Both the position numbers and the translations under genes were made by a program. Of a stretch of 8,009 bases of DNA, positions 1 through 7,501 are shown piece by piece. The notes beneath the pieces are model-generated. The model had not been told where the DNA came from, did not search any database, and was given only the letters and a program-made list of their open reading frames with translations. How positions within the stretch are numbered: the stretch's first letter is position 1; each line of letters starts with the position of its first letter. The DNA comes from Deltaproteobacteria bacterium (lineage in GTDB: Bacteria; Desulfobacterota; GWC2-55-46; S146-70): positions 1-8,009 of the forward strand of contig WGFD01000040.1 of assembly GCA_015492395.1 (NCBI GenBank), in the 5' to 3' direction.

Positions 1-2
1 GA

Positions 3-557
3 CAGGTAGGCAAGGGCTTTTCTCTGCTCCTTATTATATTTGGGGTGTTTCAGATATTCGCCGGGAATATGATAGGCGGCCTGTGGGCCGTCTTCATAGG
101 ACTGTTCTTGCAGCAGGCGGCCTCCAGCGGCTATAGAGAAGTAGTAATAAAGATCGGGTTGGAGGGTATCAGGGTCGGGGACTTTATGACCAGGAAAGTC
201 ATCACTGTCAAACCGGAGTTTACCATACAGATGGTGGTGGATGAATATTTTCTTAGATACCACGTTGTGAGTTTCCCGGTCGTCTCGTCCTCCGGCGTTG
301 TAGGTCTGCTTACATTTGATGCGGTCAGGGCGCTTAGAAAGGAAGATTGGGTCACGACCCAGGTCAAAGACATCATGGAACCTCTTTCTCAGGAGGTCGT
401 ACTGGGTAAAGACGATACGGCGAGGGACGCCCTGTCGAAGATGATCAGCCTTGGGACAGGAAGACTTCTGGTGATGGATAAGGGGATGCTAGTCGGCATT
501 ATCTCCAGACGTGACATAATGAAACTGGTAGCCTTCAAGAGAGAACTCGGACAATAG
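3..557 (+). CDS. Site-2-type (M50) membrane protease with two CBS domains, C-terminal part
   Basis: The frame is open from the window edge to the TAG at 555-557, so the N-terminal catalytic part (HExxH and the other membrane helices) lies upstream and is not visible. What is seen is a hydrophobic stretch (GFSLLLIIFGVFQIFAGN, then IGGLWAVFIGLFL) followed by a soluble tail with two CBS motifs: VGDFMTRKVITVKP to about LLTFDAVRALRK, and VKDIMEPL to about GIISRRDIMKLV. This order, last membrane helices then a CBS pair, matches the M50B/Rip3-like branch of intramembrane zinc proteases. CBS pairs in this family are thought to sense adenine nucleotides or other ligands. A GTG at 45 could be read as a start, but the upstream codons continue the same membrane segment, so I treat the gene as 5'-truncated by the window. 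A stand-alone CBS membrane protein is a less likely alternative. dinB starts at the next base. Confidence 0.85.
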   Translation, partial: QVGKGFSLLLIIFGVFQIFAGNMIGGLWAVFIGLFLQQAASSGYREVVIKIGLEGIRVGDFMTRKVITVKPEFTIQMVVDEYFLRYHVVSFPVVSSSGVVGLLTFDAVRALRKEDWVTTQVKDIMEPLSQEVVLGKDDTARDALSKMISLGTGRLLVMDKGMLVGIISRRDIMKLVAFKRELGQ

Positions 558-1607
558 ATGTTTACGGAAATGCGGGCCATAATTCACGTGGATCTTGATA
601 CCTTCTTTGTGTCGGTGGAGGAGAGTAGAAGGCCGGAACTCAGGGGTAAACCGGTCGTTGTAGGCGGCGCGGGCGTTCCTGCCAGACGGGGTGTCGTGTC
701 GGCGGCTTCGTATGAGGCGAGAAAGTTCGGCATTAGTTCCGGTATGCCGCTGAAGACGGCTTACAGGATGTGTCCGGATGCGGTATTCCTGCCCGTTGAC
801 TTAAAGGTATACGAAGCCGCTTCGGAGCGGTTCATGGCAATATTGAACGAGTATACGCCGGAAATGGAGTCCTTTGGACTGGATGAAGCCTTTCTCGATG
901 TGACAGGCGCCGGAAGGTCGGCCGTCGAGATCGCACAAGAGATCAAGAGGCGTGTTAAGGAGGAGCTCGGTCTCAGCGCGTCGGTCGGTATAGCCACGAA
1001 TAAGTTACTCGCAAAGATGGCGAGCGATTTGAATAAGCCGGATGGCCTGACAATCATCAAAGATGAAGATGCACAAAAGATCCTCTCCAACATGCCTGTC
1101 AGGAGGCTGTATGGCGTAGGGGAAAAGACGGAAAAGAGACTAAGAGAGTTAGGGATAACCACAATCGGTGAACTGGCCGGGGTGCCGCTCCGGTTCCTGC
1201 AGAGAAACTTTGGGGTCTCCATGGGCAGTGTGCTTTATAACCACTCCAGAGGCGTGGATGGCAGCCCCGTCGTCCCATTCCATGAACGCCATTCATTCAG
1301 CAGGGAGATCACATTCCAGGAGGATACCGGGGATACTTATCTTATCAAGGGGATGCTTATGGAGTTGGCCAGGGATGTTGCCGACAGGCTGAAAGGTGAA
1401 GGGTTCAAGGGCAGAACCGTATCCGTCAAGGTACGCTACCTCGATTTTGTGACTATCACAAGAACCGTTACGTTAGAAGAGGCCAGTAATTCAAATGTGG
1501 ATATATGTGTTGCCGTGCTAGATATCTTCAACGGTATAGACTTTTCGCGCAAGGTAAGGTTGGTTGGTGTGAAGGTTTCAAATCTGACAGGCAGACATAA
1601 GCTTTAG
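558..1607 (+). CDS. dinB: DNA polymerase IV (Y-family, translesion)
   Basis: Error-prone Y-family polymerase that copies past damaged template bases. Seen in the 349 aa product: the palm motif HVDLDTFF with the metal-binding D12 and the likely steric-gate F17; the catalytic pair D109-E110 in SFGLDEAFLD; SVGIATNKLLAKMASDLNKP (thumb/palm); a helix-hairpin-helix (MPVRRLYGVGEKTEKRLRELGI, about 179-200); and a little-finger domain from about 240 to the end. The length fits the family. The ATG at 558 follows the preceding TAG with no gap, suggesting translational coupling to the protease gene. The ATG at 570 (MRAIIHVDLD) gives the more typical Pol IV N-terminus, and neither has a strong Shine-Dalgarno. 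The protein ends SNLTGRHKL just after the last little-finger strand. I see no terminal QLxLF-like clamp-binding peptide, which is common but not universal. No LexA-box palindrome was recognised upstream. Confidence 0.96.
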   Translation: MFTEMRAIIHVDLDTFFVSVEESRRPELRGKPVVVGGAGVPARRGVVSAASYEARKFGISSGMPLKTAYRMCPDAVFLPVDLKVYEAASERFMAILNEYTPEMESFGLDEAFLDVTGAGRSAVEIAQEIKRRVKEELGLSASVGIATNKLLAKMASDLNKPDGLTIIKDEDAQKILSNMPVRRLYGVGEKTEKRLRELGITTIGELAGVPLRFLQRNFGVSMGSVLYNHSRGVDGSPVVPFHERHSFSREITFQEDTGDTYLIKGMLMELARDVADRLKGEGFKGRTVSVKVRYLDFVTITRTVTLEEASNSNVDICVAVLDIFNGIDFSRKVRLVGVKVSNLTGRHKL

Positions 1608-1630
1608 GCCGATTTGGACCTCCCGGCCGC

Positions 1631-1711
1631 TTGAACATGCATCACGAGCGTAATATAACCTGTCCGCCAAGATTGACAGACAGGCCCGCAGCTTGCCGCA
1701 GGGAGCTTCAA
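1631..1711 (+). repeat. Dispersed palindromic repeat, copy 1
   Basis: This segment matches 6393-6474. The first 20 bases (TTGAACATGCATC[A/G]CGAGCG) agree at 19 of 20 positions and the last 27 (starting CCCGCAGCTTGC, ending AGCTTCAA) at 26 of 27. The middle parts share CCTGTC-GCCA-GATTG. The outer ends TTGAA/TTCAA are inverted. An inner hairpin is CCTGTC...GACAGG, and a second is CCCGCAGC...CCGCAGGG, imperfect. This copy has eight extra bases (TAATATAA) and lacks the nine-base GGGCGCTCC that completes the long stem of copy 2, so it looks degenerate. It starts 24 bases after dinB. It resembles REP-type intergenic palindromes in size and position, but I cannot name a family. Confidence 0.75.
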
Positions 1712-1712
1712 G

Positions 1713-1858
1713 GATTGACGGCTTCGTAAAAAGTCCATCTGCTGTGTTGTACTTCATCCTTCGCCTTCCTGTACGCCGGCATTCATCAGGATTCTCTCAC
1801 CTTGCATCCGGAGCTTTTTACTGTTCTGTCCCTGTTTTCGGCTTTTCAGGAGTCAATC
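1713..1858. repeat. MITE-like element with inverted GATTGAC ends
   Basis: A 146 bp segment is bounded by perfect 7-bp inverted ends, GATTGAC (1713-1719) and GTCAATC (1852-1858). A second inverted pair lies inside: GTAAAAAG-TCC (1726-1736) and GGA-GCTTTTTAC (1810-1821), eight paired bases plus three across a one-base bulge. The left end (TTGACGGCTTCGTAAAAAG) resembles, from memory, a dispersed non-coding repeat ending in CTTTTTACGA-type sequence seen in several delta-proteobacterial and Nitrospirota genomes; I could not check this. The right side carries about 30 extra bases between the inner arm and the end, so it may be decayed. No transposase is encoded. It abuts copy 1 of the other repeat with one base between. 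Confidence 0.5.
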
Positions 1859-1945
1859 AAGGATCGATAATAAGCCGAATCTTTCCTCGGCCATGATCAT
1901 GATGCGCGCCGGACCGTTGCGTTTAGGGGTGATTATGACCCGGGG

Positions 1946-3028
1946 TCACCGGCGTATCGAAGTTGACAGCCTCGTTACCCCCTCTTTTGCCGGTTCATAC
2001 TCCTCCGATGCGGGCGTCAGATATTCAAGCGCCCTCATGTAGTGGTCCAGCGCCTCTTTTATTATTCCGTCCTTTTCCAGCGAGACCGCAAATAGATAGA
2101 GGTCTTTTCCCAACCCATACCTGTGGTGTTTCGTACCATAAGGATATAATTCAAGCGCCTTTTCATGTGTCGCTACCGCCTCTTTAAGCAGGCCTCCGTC
2201 TTCGTATATTTTAGCAAGGACATCGAATGGATCGATGCCTGTAGAGAGCAGATACCTGGCATCGTCTTCGCTGGAGGATGGGTACAGGTCTATTATATTC
2301 AATCCGGTCTTGATAATGGCCTCTTTATGCCTGGACTTCTCCTTGAGATAGAGCTCCATCAGGATGGCGTTGAGCGGTATGGATTCGGGGAAGTCCCGTA
2401 CGAGCCCTTCCACCATCTTCAGTGTGGCCGGATATGTGTGAGCCCCGGCCATGTAACCTCTGATATATTCTTCGGCCCTTTCCACCGCCAGTTCACCGTG
2501 AATCCACCGGGATATCTCTTTTGCCATAGTGTCCATATTTTCGGGGATCTCATTGTCCTGTATTCCTGTAGAGACGAATGACCATAAAGGTCTTTTGCGA
2601 CCCCCTGCATAGATGTAAGCGTCAACCCGCCATCTATCGCCGAACCTTGAAATGTTTCCATGGATAATATAATCGGTGGATAGTCGCACTGCTGTTTCTT
2701 GAAGTACCTCTTCCTTGACCTCCCATATCAAACCACCGCCATACCATCCTTCTCCTCTTTCGGCCCAGAATAGGGAAGGTTCTATTTTCCGGGTGGTCCT
2801 TTGCGCAATCTCGAAAGGGACGATCTCGATGGACTTGTCCCTGACAAGCGCCGCGCGCAATGTGTCTGGAATAGCCATATCCATGTTCTTTTTATGAAGG
2901 TCGTAAAAGGGGAGGATTAGGACCTTTATCTTCTTTATGTCCGCCGATACTGGATGGTTTATCGATGAGAAGAGGAGAAGTGCTATCAGGGTGCGGTATA
3001 TAAAAGACAGGAAGCGGAGGTTTGACAT
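1946..3028 (-). CDS. Secreted TPR protein with FlgO/TolB-like N-terminal domain, function unknown
   Basis: The 360 aa product has a Sec signal peptide: positive N-terminus, hydrophobic core about residues 8-21, and a VSA|D cleavage site after A29. There is no lipobox cysteine, so it is probably periplasmic and soluble. Residues about 34-155 (KVLILPFYDL, then DTLRAALVRDKSIEIVP, then TDYIIHGNISRFGDRWRVDAYI) have the alternating pattern of FlgO/TolB-amino-terminal-like domains, in which a strand ending LPF is followed by a low-copy sensor-like fold. The C-terminal part has TPR-like helix pairs at about 264-297 (KEAVATHEKALELYP) and 305-338 (KEALDHYMRALEYL). TPR domains usually hold protein partners in envelope complexes. 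The gene follows the receiver protein by 41 bases on the same strand, so co-transcription is likely. The ATG at 3028 has only a weak ribosome site. The domain assignment is by pattern and the function is unknown. Confidence 0.8.
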   Translation of the reverse strand: MSNLRFLSFIYRTLIALLLFSSINHPVSADIKKIKVLILPFYDLHKKNMDMAIPDTLRAALVRDKSIEIVPFEIAQRTTRKIEPSLFWAERGEGWYGGGLIWEVKEEVLQETAVRLSTDYIIHGNISRFGDRWRVDAYIYAGGRKRPLWSFVSTGIQDNEIPENMDTMAKEISRWIHGELAVERAEEYIRGYMAGAHTYPATLKMVEGLVRDFPESIPLNAILMELYLKEKSRHKEAIIKTGLNIIDLYPSSSEDDARYLLSTGIDPFDVLAKIYEDGGLLKEAVATHEKALELYPYGTKHHRYGLGKDLYLFAVSLEKDGIIKEALDHYMRALEYLTPASEEYEPAKEGVTRLSTSIRR

Positions 3029-3069
3029 GATATCCCGGATTAGCCCTGGGTCCTTGTCACTAGATATGG

Positions 3070-3699
3070 TCAGTCCTTACAGAGAAACTCCTTTACCTTG
3101 GTTTTAAGTTCATCCATCCAGAATGGGTTGCCTTTCTGGACAAATCCCTTCACGTTGAGCTCGAACCATTTTGGATCCATGATGATATCGTCGATGAGTT
3201 CCTTACCCGTCATTATGATGGAAGGTATGGAGTTGCCTGCTTCCACCGCCTTTTTGAGGAACTCTTCACCGTCCATAGTGGCCAGGGGGTTTTCCGGATT
3301 CCTTAAGTGCAGGTCCACAACAATCAGGTTGACCGGATTGGCTTTGAGGATATCCATCGCTTCGGTACTGTTCTGCGCGACCAGCACACCAACACCCACC
3401 TCTTTGAGGGCATCCTCACCGATCTTACGGATAAGCTTGTCGTCGTCTATAAAGAGGGCGCATCCCTCTGTTTCGGCATGCCCTGTGTGCGTAGTCGCGT
3501 CTTCAGCCGGTTCTTCCGCGAGCGGCGAAACGCTGAACTCCCCGTCGCGCTTTTCCAGGCGCAATCCCTTGCGACAATTGATACAGCCTATATCCTTTCC
3601 GTCTTCCCACTCGTCCAGCAACTTCACAGGCACCCACAGCCTGAAGTGCTTGGAACACTCGGGGCATTCAACTATTATAGCCTCTTTATCCTCTCCCAT
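3070..3699 (-). CDS. Zinc-ribbon / response-regulator receiver protein
   Basis: The 209 aa product has two parts. The N-terminus carries two CxxC knuckles (C12-PE-C15 and C39-IN-C42), a zinc-ribbon layout seen in MJ0042-type and PilZ-linked regulator proteins. After a Glu/Thr-rich linker (about 58-78), residues about 79-207 form a receiver (REC) domain. Its phosphorylation machinery is intact: acidic pocket D85-D87, phospho-acceptor D129 in LIVVDLHL, switch T164 in IIMTG and K189 in GFVQKG. There is no DNA-binding or enzymatic output domain, so signalling is presumably by protein contact, possibly through the ribbon. No histidine kinase is in the window. The gene is divergent from kdsB and leads a two-gene unit with the secreted TPR protein. 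The ATG at 3699 is preceded by only a poor ribosome site (AACGAAGA). Confidence 0.85.
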   Translation of the reverse strand: MGEDKEAIIVECPECSKHFRLWVPVKLLDEWEDGKDIGCINCRKGLRLEKRDGEFSVSPLAEEPAEDATTHTGHAETEGCALFIDDDKLIRKIGEDALKEVGVGVLVAQNSTEAMDILKANPVNLIVVDLHLRNPENPLATMDGEEFLKKAVEAGNSIPSIIMTGKELIDDIIMDPKWFELNVKGFVQKGNPFWMDELKTKVKEFLCKD

Positions 3700-3930
3700 T
3701 CTTCGTTGGATCTTGGTAAGACATAAAAAATATTTTCAAGAGACCGTAATCCCCTGCGACGCACCTGCAGGCACGCCTTGTATCCGAATCTCTTTGCCGC
3801 GCCGTACGGCCTCCGGACCCTTGCGGGCGGGTCCACCAAGGGGTTGCCCCACCTCATCTAACTTACCCTAATATACCTCCCCTGTCAATCCTTCCCTTGA
3901 CATGGAAGGCGGATTTGATATATTTACGCA
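3700..3930. other. Divergent intergenic region with a GC-rich hairpin-forming half
   Basis: This 231 bp gap separates the receiver gene (minus) from kdsB (plus). The part nearest the receiver gene is AT-rich (3721-3739), as expected for a promoter, but I found no convincing -35/-10 pair on the minus strand. The middle (3750-3850) is GC-rich and self-complementary: GGACCC...GGGTCC (3815-3820 with 3829-3834), GCCGTACGGC (3801-3810), GGGG-TTG-CCCC (3840-3850), and AAGAGA/TCTCTT arms on the minus strand. It may form the 5' leader of the receiver transcript. No known riboswitch, tRNA or SRP RNA motif was recognised. Confidence 0.5.
3897..3924 (+). promoter_or_regulatory. Sigma70-type promoter of kdsB
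   Basis: A consensus -35 box TTGACA (3897-3902) is followed, after a 16-base spacer, by TATATT (3919-3924), one mismatch from TATAAT. A start about seven bases downstream would fall at or next to the A of the kdsB ATG (3931). That would give a leaderless or nearly leaderless mRNA, consistent with the absence of a Shine-Dalgarno at normal distance. The nearest purine run, AAGGCGGA, ends 17 bases before the ATG. It probably drives kdsB and pyrG, and perhaps the whole Kdo cluster. Confidence 0.6.
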
Positions 3931-4665
3931 ATGAATGTGGCCATCGTGATCCCAGCCCGGTATGCATCCACCCGCCTCACTGGAAAACCACTTGCCGATA
4001 TCGCCGGAAAACCGATGATTCAATGGGTTTATGAAAGGGCGAAGATGGTCGATATTGCCGAAGAAGTCCTTGTTGCATCCGATGAGCAGTCCATAATAGA
4101 TATGGTCGAAGGCTTTGGTGGAAAGGCGGTCATGACATCGAAGGGCCATACTTCGGGAACGGACAGGGTCGCGGAGGTCGCCGAGGCGCTTGATGCGGAT
4201 ATCGTAGTGAACCTGCAGGGTGACGAACCTTTTATTGAGCCGAAGGCGATCTCCGATGTGATAAATCCTGTCATTACCGGTAGAGATATCCTCATGTGTA
4301 CACTTAAAAAGAGGCTGGAGGATAGTTCAAAGCCGCCGGATCCGAATATTGTAAAGGTTGTGACGGACAAGGACGGTTTTGCGTTGTACTTTTCGAGGTG
4401 CCCGGTTCCATGCACCAGGAATGAGGCGGCCGTAACGGCTGCGCACTATAAACATATAGGCCTCTATGCATATGAGAGAAACTTCCTCCTCACAATAGCC
4501 GGTATGGATCCCACTCCACTTGAACTCCTGGAGGGGCTTGAGCAGCTCAGGGTCCTGGAGAACGGCTACCGTATAAAGGTGGTCGAGACCGAGTGCGACA
4601 GCATGTCGGTGGATACCCCGGAGGATCTTGAAAGGGCCAGGAAGATAGGCGTGATGTACGGGTAG
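3931..4665 (+). CDS. kdsB: 3-deoxy-manno-octulosonate cytidylyltransferase (CMP-Kdo synthetase)
   Basis: Cytosolic enzyme that joins Kdo to CTP, giving CMP-Kdo and pyrophosphate; this activates Kdo for transfer to lipid A. The 244 aa product shows the family pattern: VIPARYASTRLTGKPL (6-21, nucleotide-binding loop with R10, R15 and K19; T17 stands where Pro is usual), NLQGDEPFI (95-102) with the Mg-binding D98, HIGLYAY (175-181), and a terminal VDTPEDLERAR (227-237) with the second metal-binding Asp, D228. The length is normal and the start matches the family N-terminus exactly. A TGA sits in frame 15 bases upstream, which rules out a substantial extension. pyrG follows after 49 bases, and the CTP it makes is the substrate here. 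Confidence 0.97.
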   Translation: MNVAIVIPARYASTRLTGKPLADIAGKPMIQWVYERAKMVDIAEEVLVASDEQSIIDMVEGFGGKAVMTSKGHTSGTDRVAEVAEALDADIVVNLQGDEPFIEPKAISDVINPVITGRDILMCTLKKRLEDSSKPPDPNIVKVVTDKDGFALYFSRCPVPCTRNEAAVTAAHYKHIGLYAYERNFLLTIAGMDPTPLELLEGLEQLRVLENGYRIKVVETECDSMSVDTPEDLERARKIGVMYG

Positions 4666-4670
4666 CAAAG

Positions 4671-4692
4671 TACGAGCCATACATGGCACGTA
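4671..4692. promoter_or_regulatory. 22-bp imperfect palindrome between kdsB and pyrG
   Basis: The arms TACGAGCCAT and ATGGCACGTA flank a central AC and are complementary at 9 of 10 positions (one A-A mismatch). As RNA it would fold as an eight-step stem with a six-base loop, ending four bases before the pyrG ribosome site GGAGG (4697-4701). It could be an operator for a dimeric regulator or a hairpin that affects pyrG translation. It has no T-run, so it is not a standard terminator. Confidence 0.45.
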
Positions 4693-4711
4693 TGCTGGAG
4701 GCTTCCGATAA

Positions 4712-6355
<1,644 letters not shown>

Positions 6356-6392
6356 CCTGATAATGGAGAGAGGAATCAGGAACGGTGGGTGA

Positions 6393-6474
6393 TTGAACAT
6401 GCATCGCGAGCGCCTGTCTGCCAGGATTGGCAAGCAGGCGGGCGCTCCCCGCAGCTTGCTGCAGGGAGCTTCAA
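6393..6474 (+). repeat. Dispersed palindromic repeat, copy 2 (full form)
   Basis: This is the better-preserved partner of 1631-1711. The outer ends TTGAA (6393-6397) and TTCAA (6470-6474) are inverted. A long hairpin is formed by GAGCGC (6408-6413) with GCGCTC (6442-6447), continued inward by CTGTCTGCC (6414-6422) with GGCAAGCAG (6429-6437), which has one G-T and one C-A pair. A second hairpin is CTCCCCGCAG (6445-6454) with CTGCAGGGAG (6459-6468), one mismatch, loop CTTG; it shares three bases with the first, so the two compete. It sits between pyrG and kdsA and ends 34 bases before the kdsA ATG. No T-run follows, so it is not an obvious terminator. Confidence 0.78.
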
Positions 6475-6508
6475 AAGAGTCCCGGTTCGAAATCCTTAAT
6501 TCGCGGGT

Positions 6509-7339
6509 ATGCCGGTGAAATCCATAACGATTCAGGATATAAAGATCGGGGGCGGCAGCCCCTTCGTGCTTATTGCGGGTCCATGTGTTGTCGAGGATAG
6601 GGATTTGACGCTGTCCATCGCCCGGGAACTCAAGGCCATGACCACGCTCCTCGGTGTTCCGCTTATCTTCAAGGCGTCCTACGACAAGGCTAACAGGACC
6701 TCCCTCGGTTCCTACAGGGGGCCCGGCATGGAGAAGGCGCTCGATATACTGGCAAATGTCAAGAGAGAGACGGGCCTCCCTCTCTTGACGGATGTGCATG
6801 CCGTTACAGAGATACGCCCGGCGGCGGCAGTTGTGGATGTGCTGCAGATACCGGCGCTGCTCTGTCGCCAGACAGACCTAGTGGTCGGGGCCGCGTCGAC
6901 AGGAAAGATCGTCAATATCAAGAAGGGCCAGTTTCTGGCCCCCTGGGATGTGGAGCATATAATAGACAAGGCCCTTTCTATTGGCAAGGGGAATATTATG
7001 ATAACCGAAAGGGGAGCATCATTCGGTTACAATAACCTCGTGGTGGATTTCAGGGGGATACCACTGATGCGGGATGCCGGGCATCCCGTGGTCTTCGATG
7101 CGACGCACAGTGTTCAGCTTCCGGGAGGAAGGGGAAGCGCTTCCGGCGGCGACCGTGAGATGGCCGGCTGCCTTGCCAGGGCCGCCGTAGCCGTAGGGGT
7201 AGACGGCCTCTTTTTCGAGGTGCACCCGAACCCGGAAGAGGCGCTCTGCGACGGTCCGAACTCGTTAAGGCTCGATACATTGCCGGGGCTTTTGGAAGAG
7301 TTGCAAAAAATAGATGAGGTGATAAAACCTGAATCCTAA
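6509..7339 (+). CDS. kdsA: 2-dehydro-3-deoxyphosphooctonate aldolase (Kdo-8-phosphate synthase), metal-dependent type
   Basis: Condenses phosphoenolpyruvate with arabinose-5-phosphate to give Kdo-8-phosphate; a cytosolic TIM barrel. The 276 aa product has LIAGPCVVEDR (21-31), KASYDKANRTS (55-65), LLTDVHA (92-98), IPALLCRQTDL (114-124), FGYNNLVVDFR (172-182), FDATHSVQ (196-203) and FFEVHPNPEEALCDGPN (235-251). C26, H200, E237 and D248 occupy the positions of the four metal ligands of the Aquifex-type enzyme. The E. coli enzyme has Asn at the first of these and needs no metal, so this one should bind a divalent metal. The ATG at 6509 gives the normal N-terminus, but no Shine-Dalgarno is visible before it, and the repeat ending at 6474 may have replaced the original leader. 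It sits between pyrG and kdsD, as in many Kdo clusters. Confidence 0.97.
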   Translation: MPVKSITIQDIKIGGGSPFVLIAGPCVVEDRDLTLSIARELKAMTTLLGVPLIFKASYDKANRTSLGSYRGPGMEKALDILANVKRETGLPLLTDVHAVTEIRPAAAVVDVLQIPALLCRQTDLVVGAASTGKIVNIKKGQFLAPWDVEHIIDKALSIGKGNIMITERGASFGYNNLVVDFRGIPLMRDAGHPVVFDATHSVQLPGGRGSASGGDREMAGCLARAAVAVGVDGLFFEVHPNPEEALCDGPNSLRLDTLPGLLEELQKIDEVIKPES

Positions 7340-7452
7340 GCCCCGAATTCTGAACAGTATAATCGATTTCGAAAATGCTTCAAGCATTACATGATTCATT
7401 GAAAAAAACCGTGAACCGTAAACTGATAACTGTGAATATCTACGTATTTTAG
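7340..7452 (+). other. AT-rich 5' part of the kdsA-kdsD gap
   Basis: These 113 bases follow the kdsA stop and precede the hairpin array. They contain a small hairpin (AATGC 7374-7378 with GCATT 7384-7388, loop TTCAA) and a run of short related units (GTGAACC, GTAAACT, GATAACT, GTGAATA at 7411-7438) that looks like a decayed tandem repeat. A TTGAAA hexamer at 7399-7404 has no good -10 partner. No promoter or gene can be supported. Confidence 0.45.
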
Positions 7453-7479
7453 GGAAGGTCTGATTTATTCAGACCTTCC
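7453..7479 (+). repeat. Hairpin 1 of the array (11-bp stem)
   Basis: GGAAGGTCTGA (7453-7463) is the exact inverse of TCAGACCTTCC (7469-7479); the loop is TTTAT. No T-run follows, so it is not a standard terminator. Its left arm can also pair at 9 of 11 positions with 7594-7604, beyond hairpin 5. Confidence 0.9.
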
Positions 7480-7481
7480 GC

Positions 7482-7501
7482 GCGGCATAGGGATATGCCG
7501 C
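7482..7501 (+). repeat. Hairpin 2 of the array (8-bp stem, GGGA loop)
   Basis: GCGGCATA (7482-7489) is the exact inverse of TATGCCGC (7494-7501); the loop GGGA is a GNRA-type tetraloop on the plus strand. It is the only GC-rich stem of the five. Confidence 0.88.

Larger units (their letters stand above)
1608..1945. other. Gene-free gap between convergent genes
   Basis: This 338 bp stretch separates dinB (plus) from the secreted TPR gene (minus), so both genes end into it. It is almost filled by two repeat elements, listed separately at 1631-1711 and 1713-1858. The remainder has a perfect 10-bp palindrome CATGATCATG (1892-1901). It also has a TGACCC-G-GGGTCA palindrome (1936-1948) that overlaps the stop codon of the TPR gene. 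No hairpin followed by a clear T-run is present, so I call no intrinsic terminator. A 67-codon open frame through the elements looks fortuitous. Confidence 0.7.

Noticed and set aside
1590..1625. Frameshift at the end of dinB hiding a clamp-binding peptide
   Set aside because: Reading the other frames past the stop gives no convincing QLxLF-type peptide, so a natural end is simpler.
1693..1896. 67-codon plus-strand frame after dinB
   Set aside because: Made almost entirely of the two repeat elements; no ribosome site and no protein-like pattern.
3780..3850. c-di-GMP (GEMM) or other riboswitch before the receiver gene
   Set aside because: A GCAAAG-like string occurs on the minus strand, but the flanking stems and conserved core do not match.
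3675..3857. Arg-rich 60-codon minus-strand frame upstream of the receiver gene, possible leader peptide
   Set aside because: Overlaps the receiver start in another frame, has no ribosome site, and its composition is what GC-rich non-coding DNA gives.
3098..3871. 257-codon open frame on the plus strand opposite the receiver gene
   Set aside because: Ser/Arg-rich low-complexity product; the opposite strand has an intact receiver domain with all catalytic residues.
6482..6496. GGTTCGAAATCC resembling a tRNA T-arm before kdsA
   Set aside because: The bases flanking the loop do not pair, and no acceptor, D or anticodon stem can be found at the proper distances.
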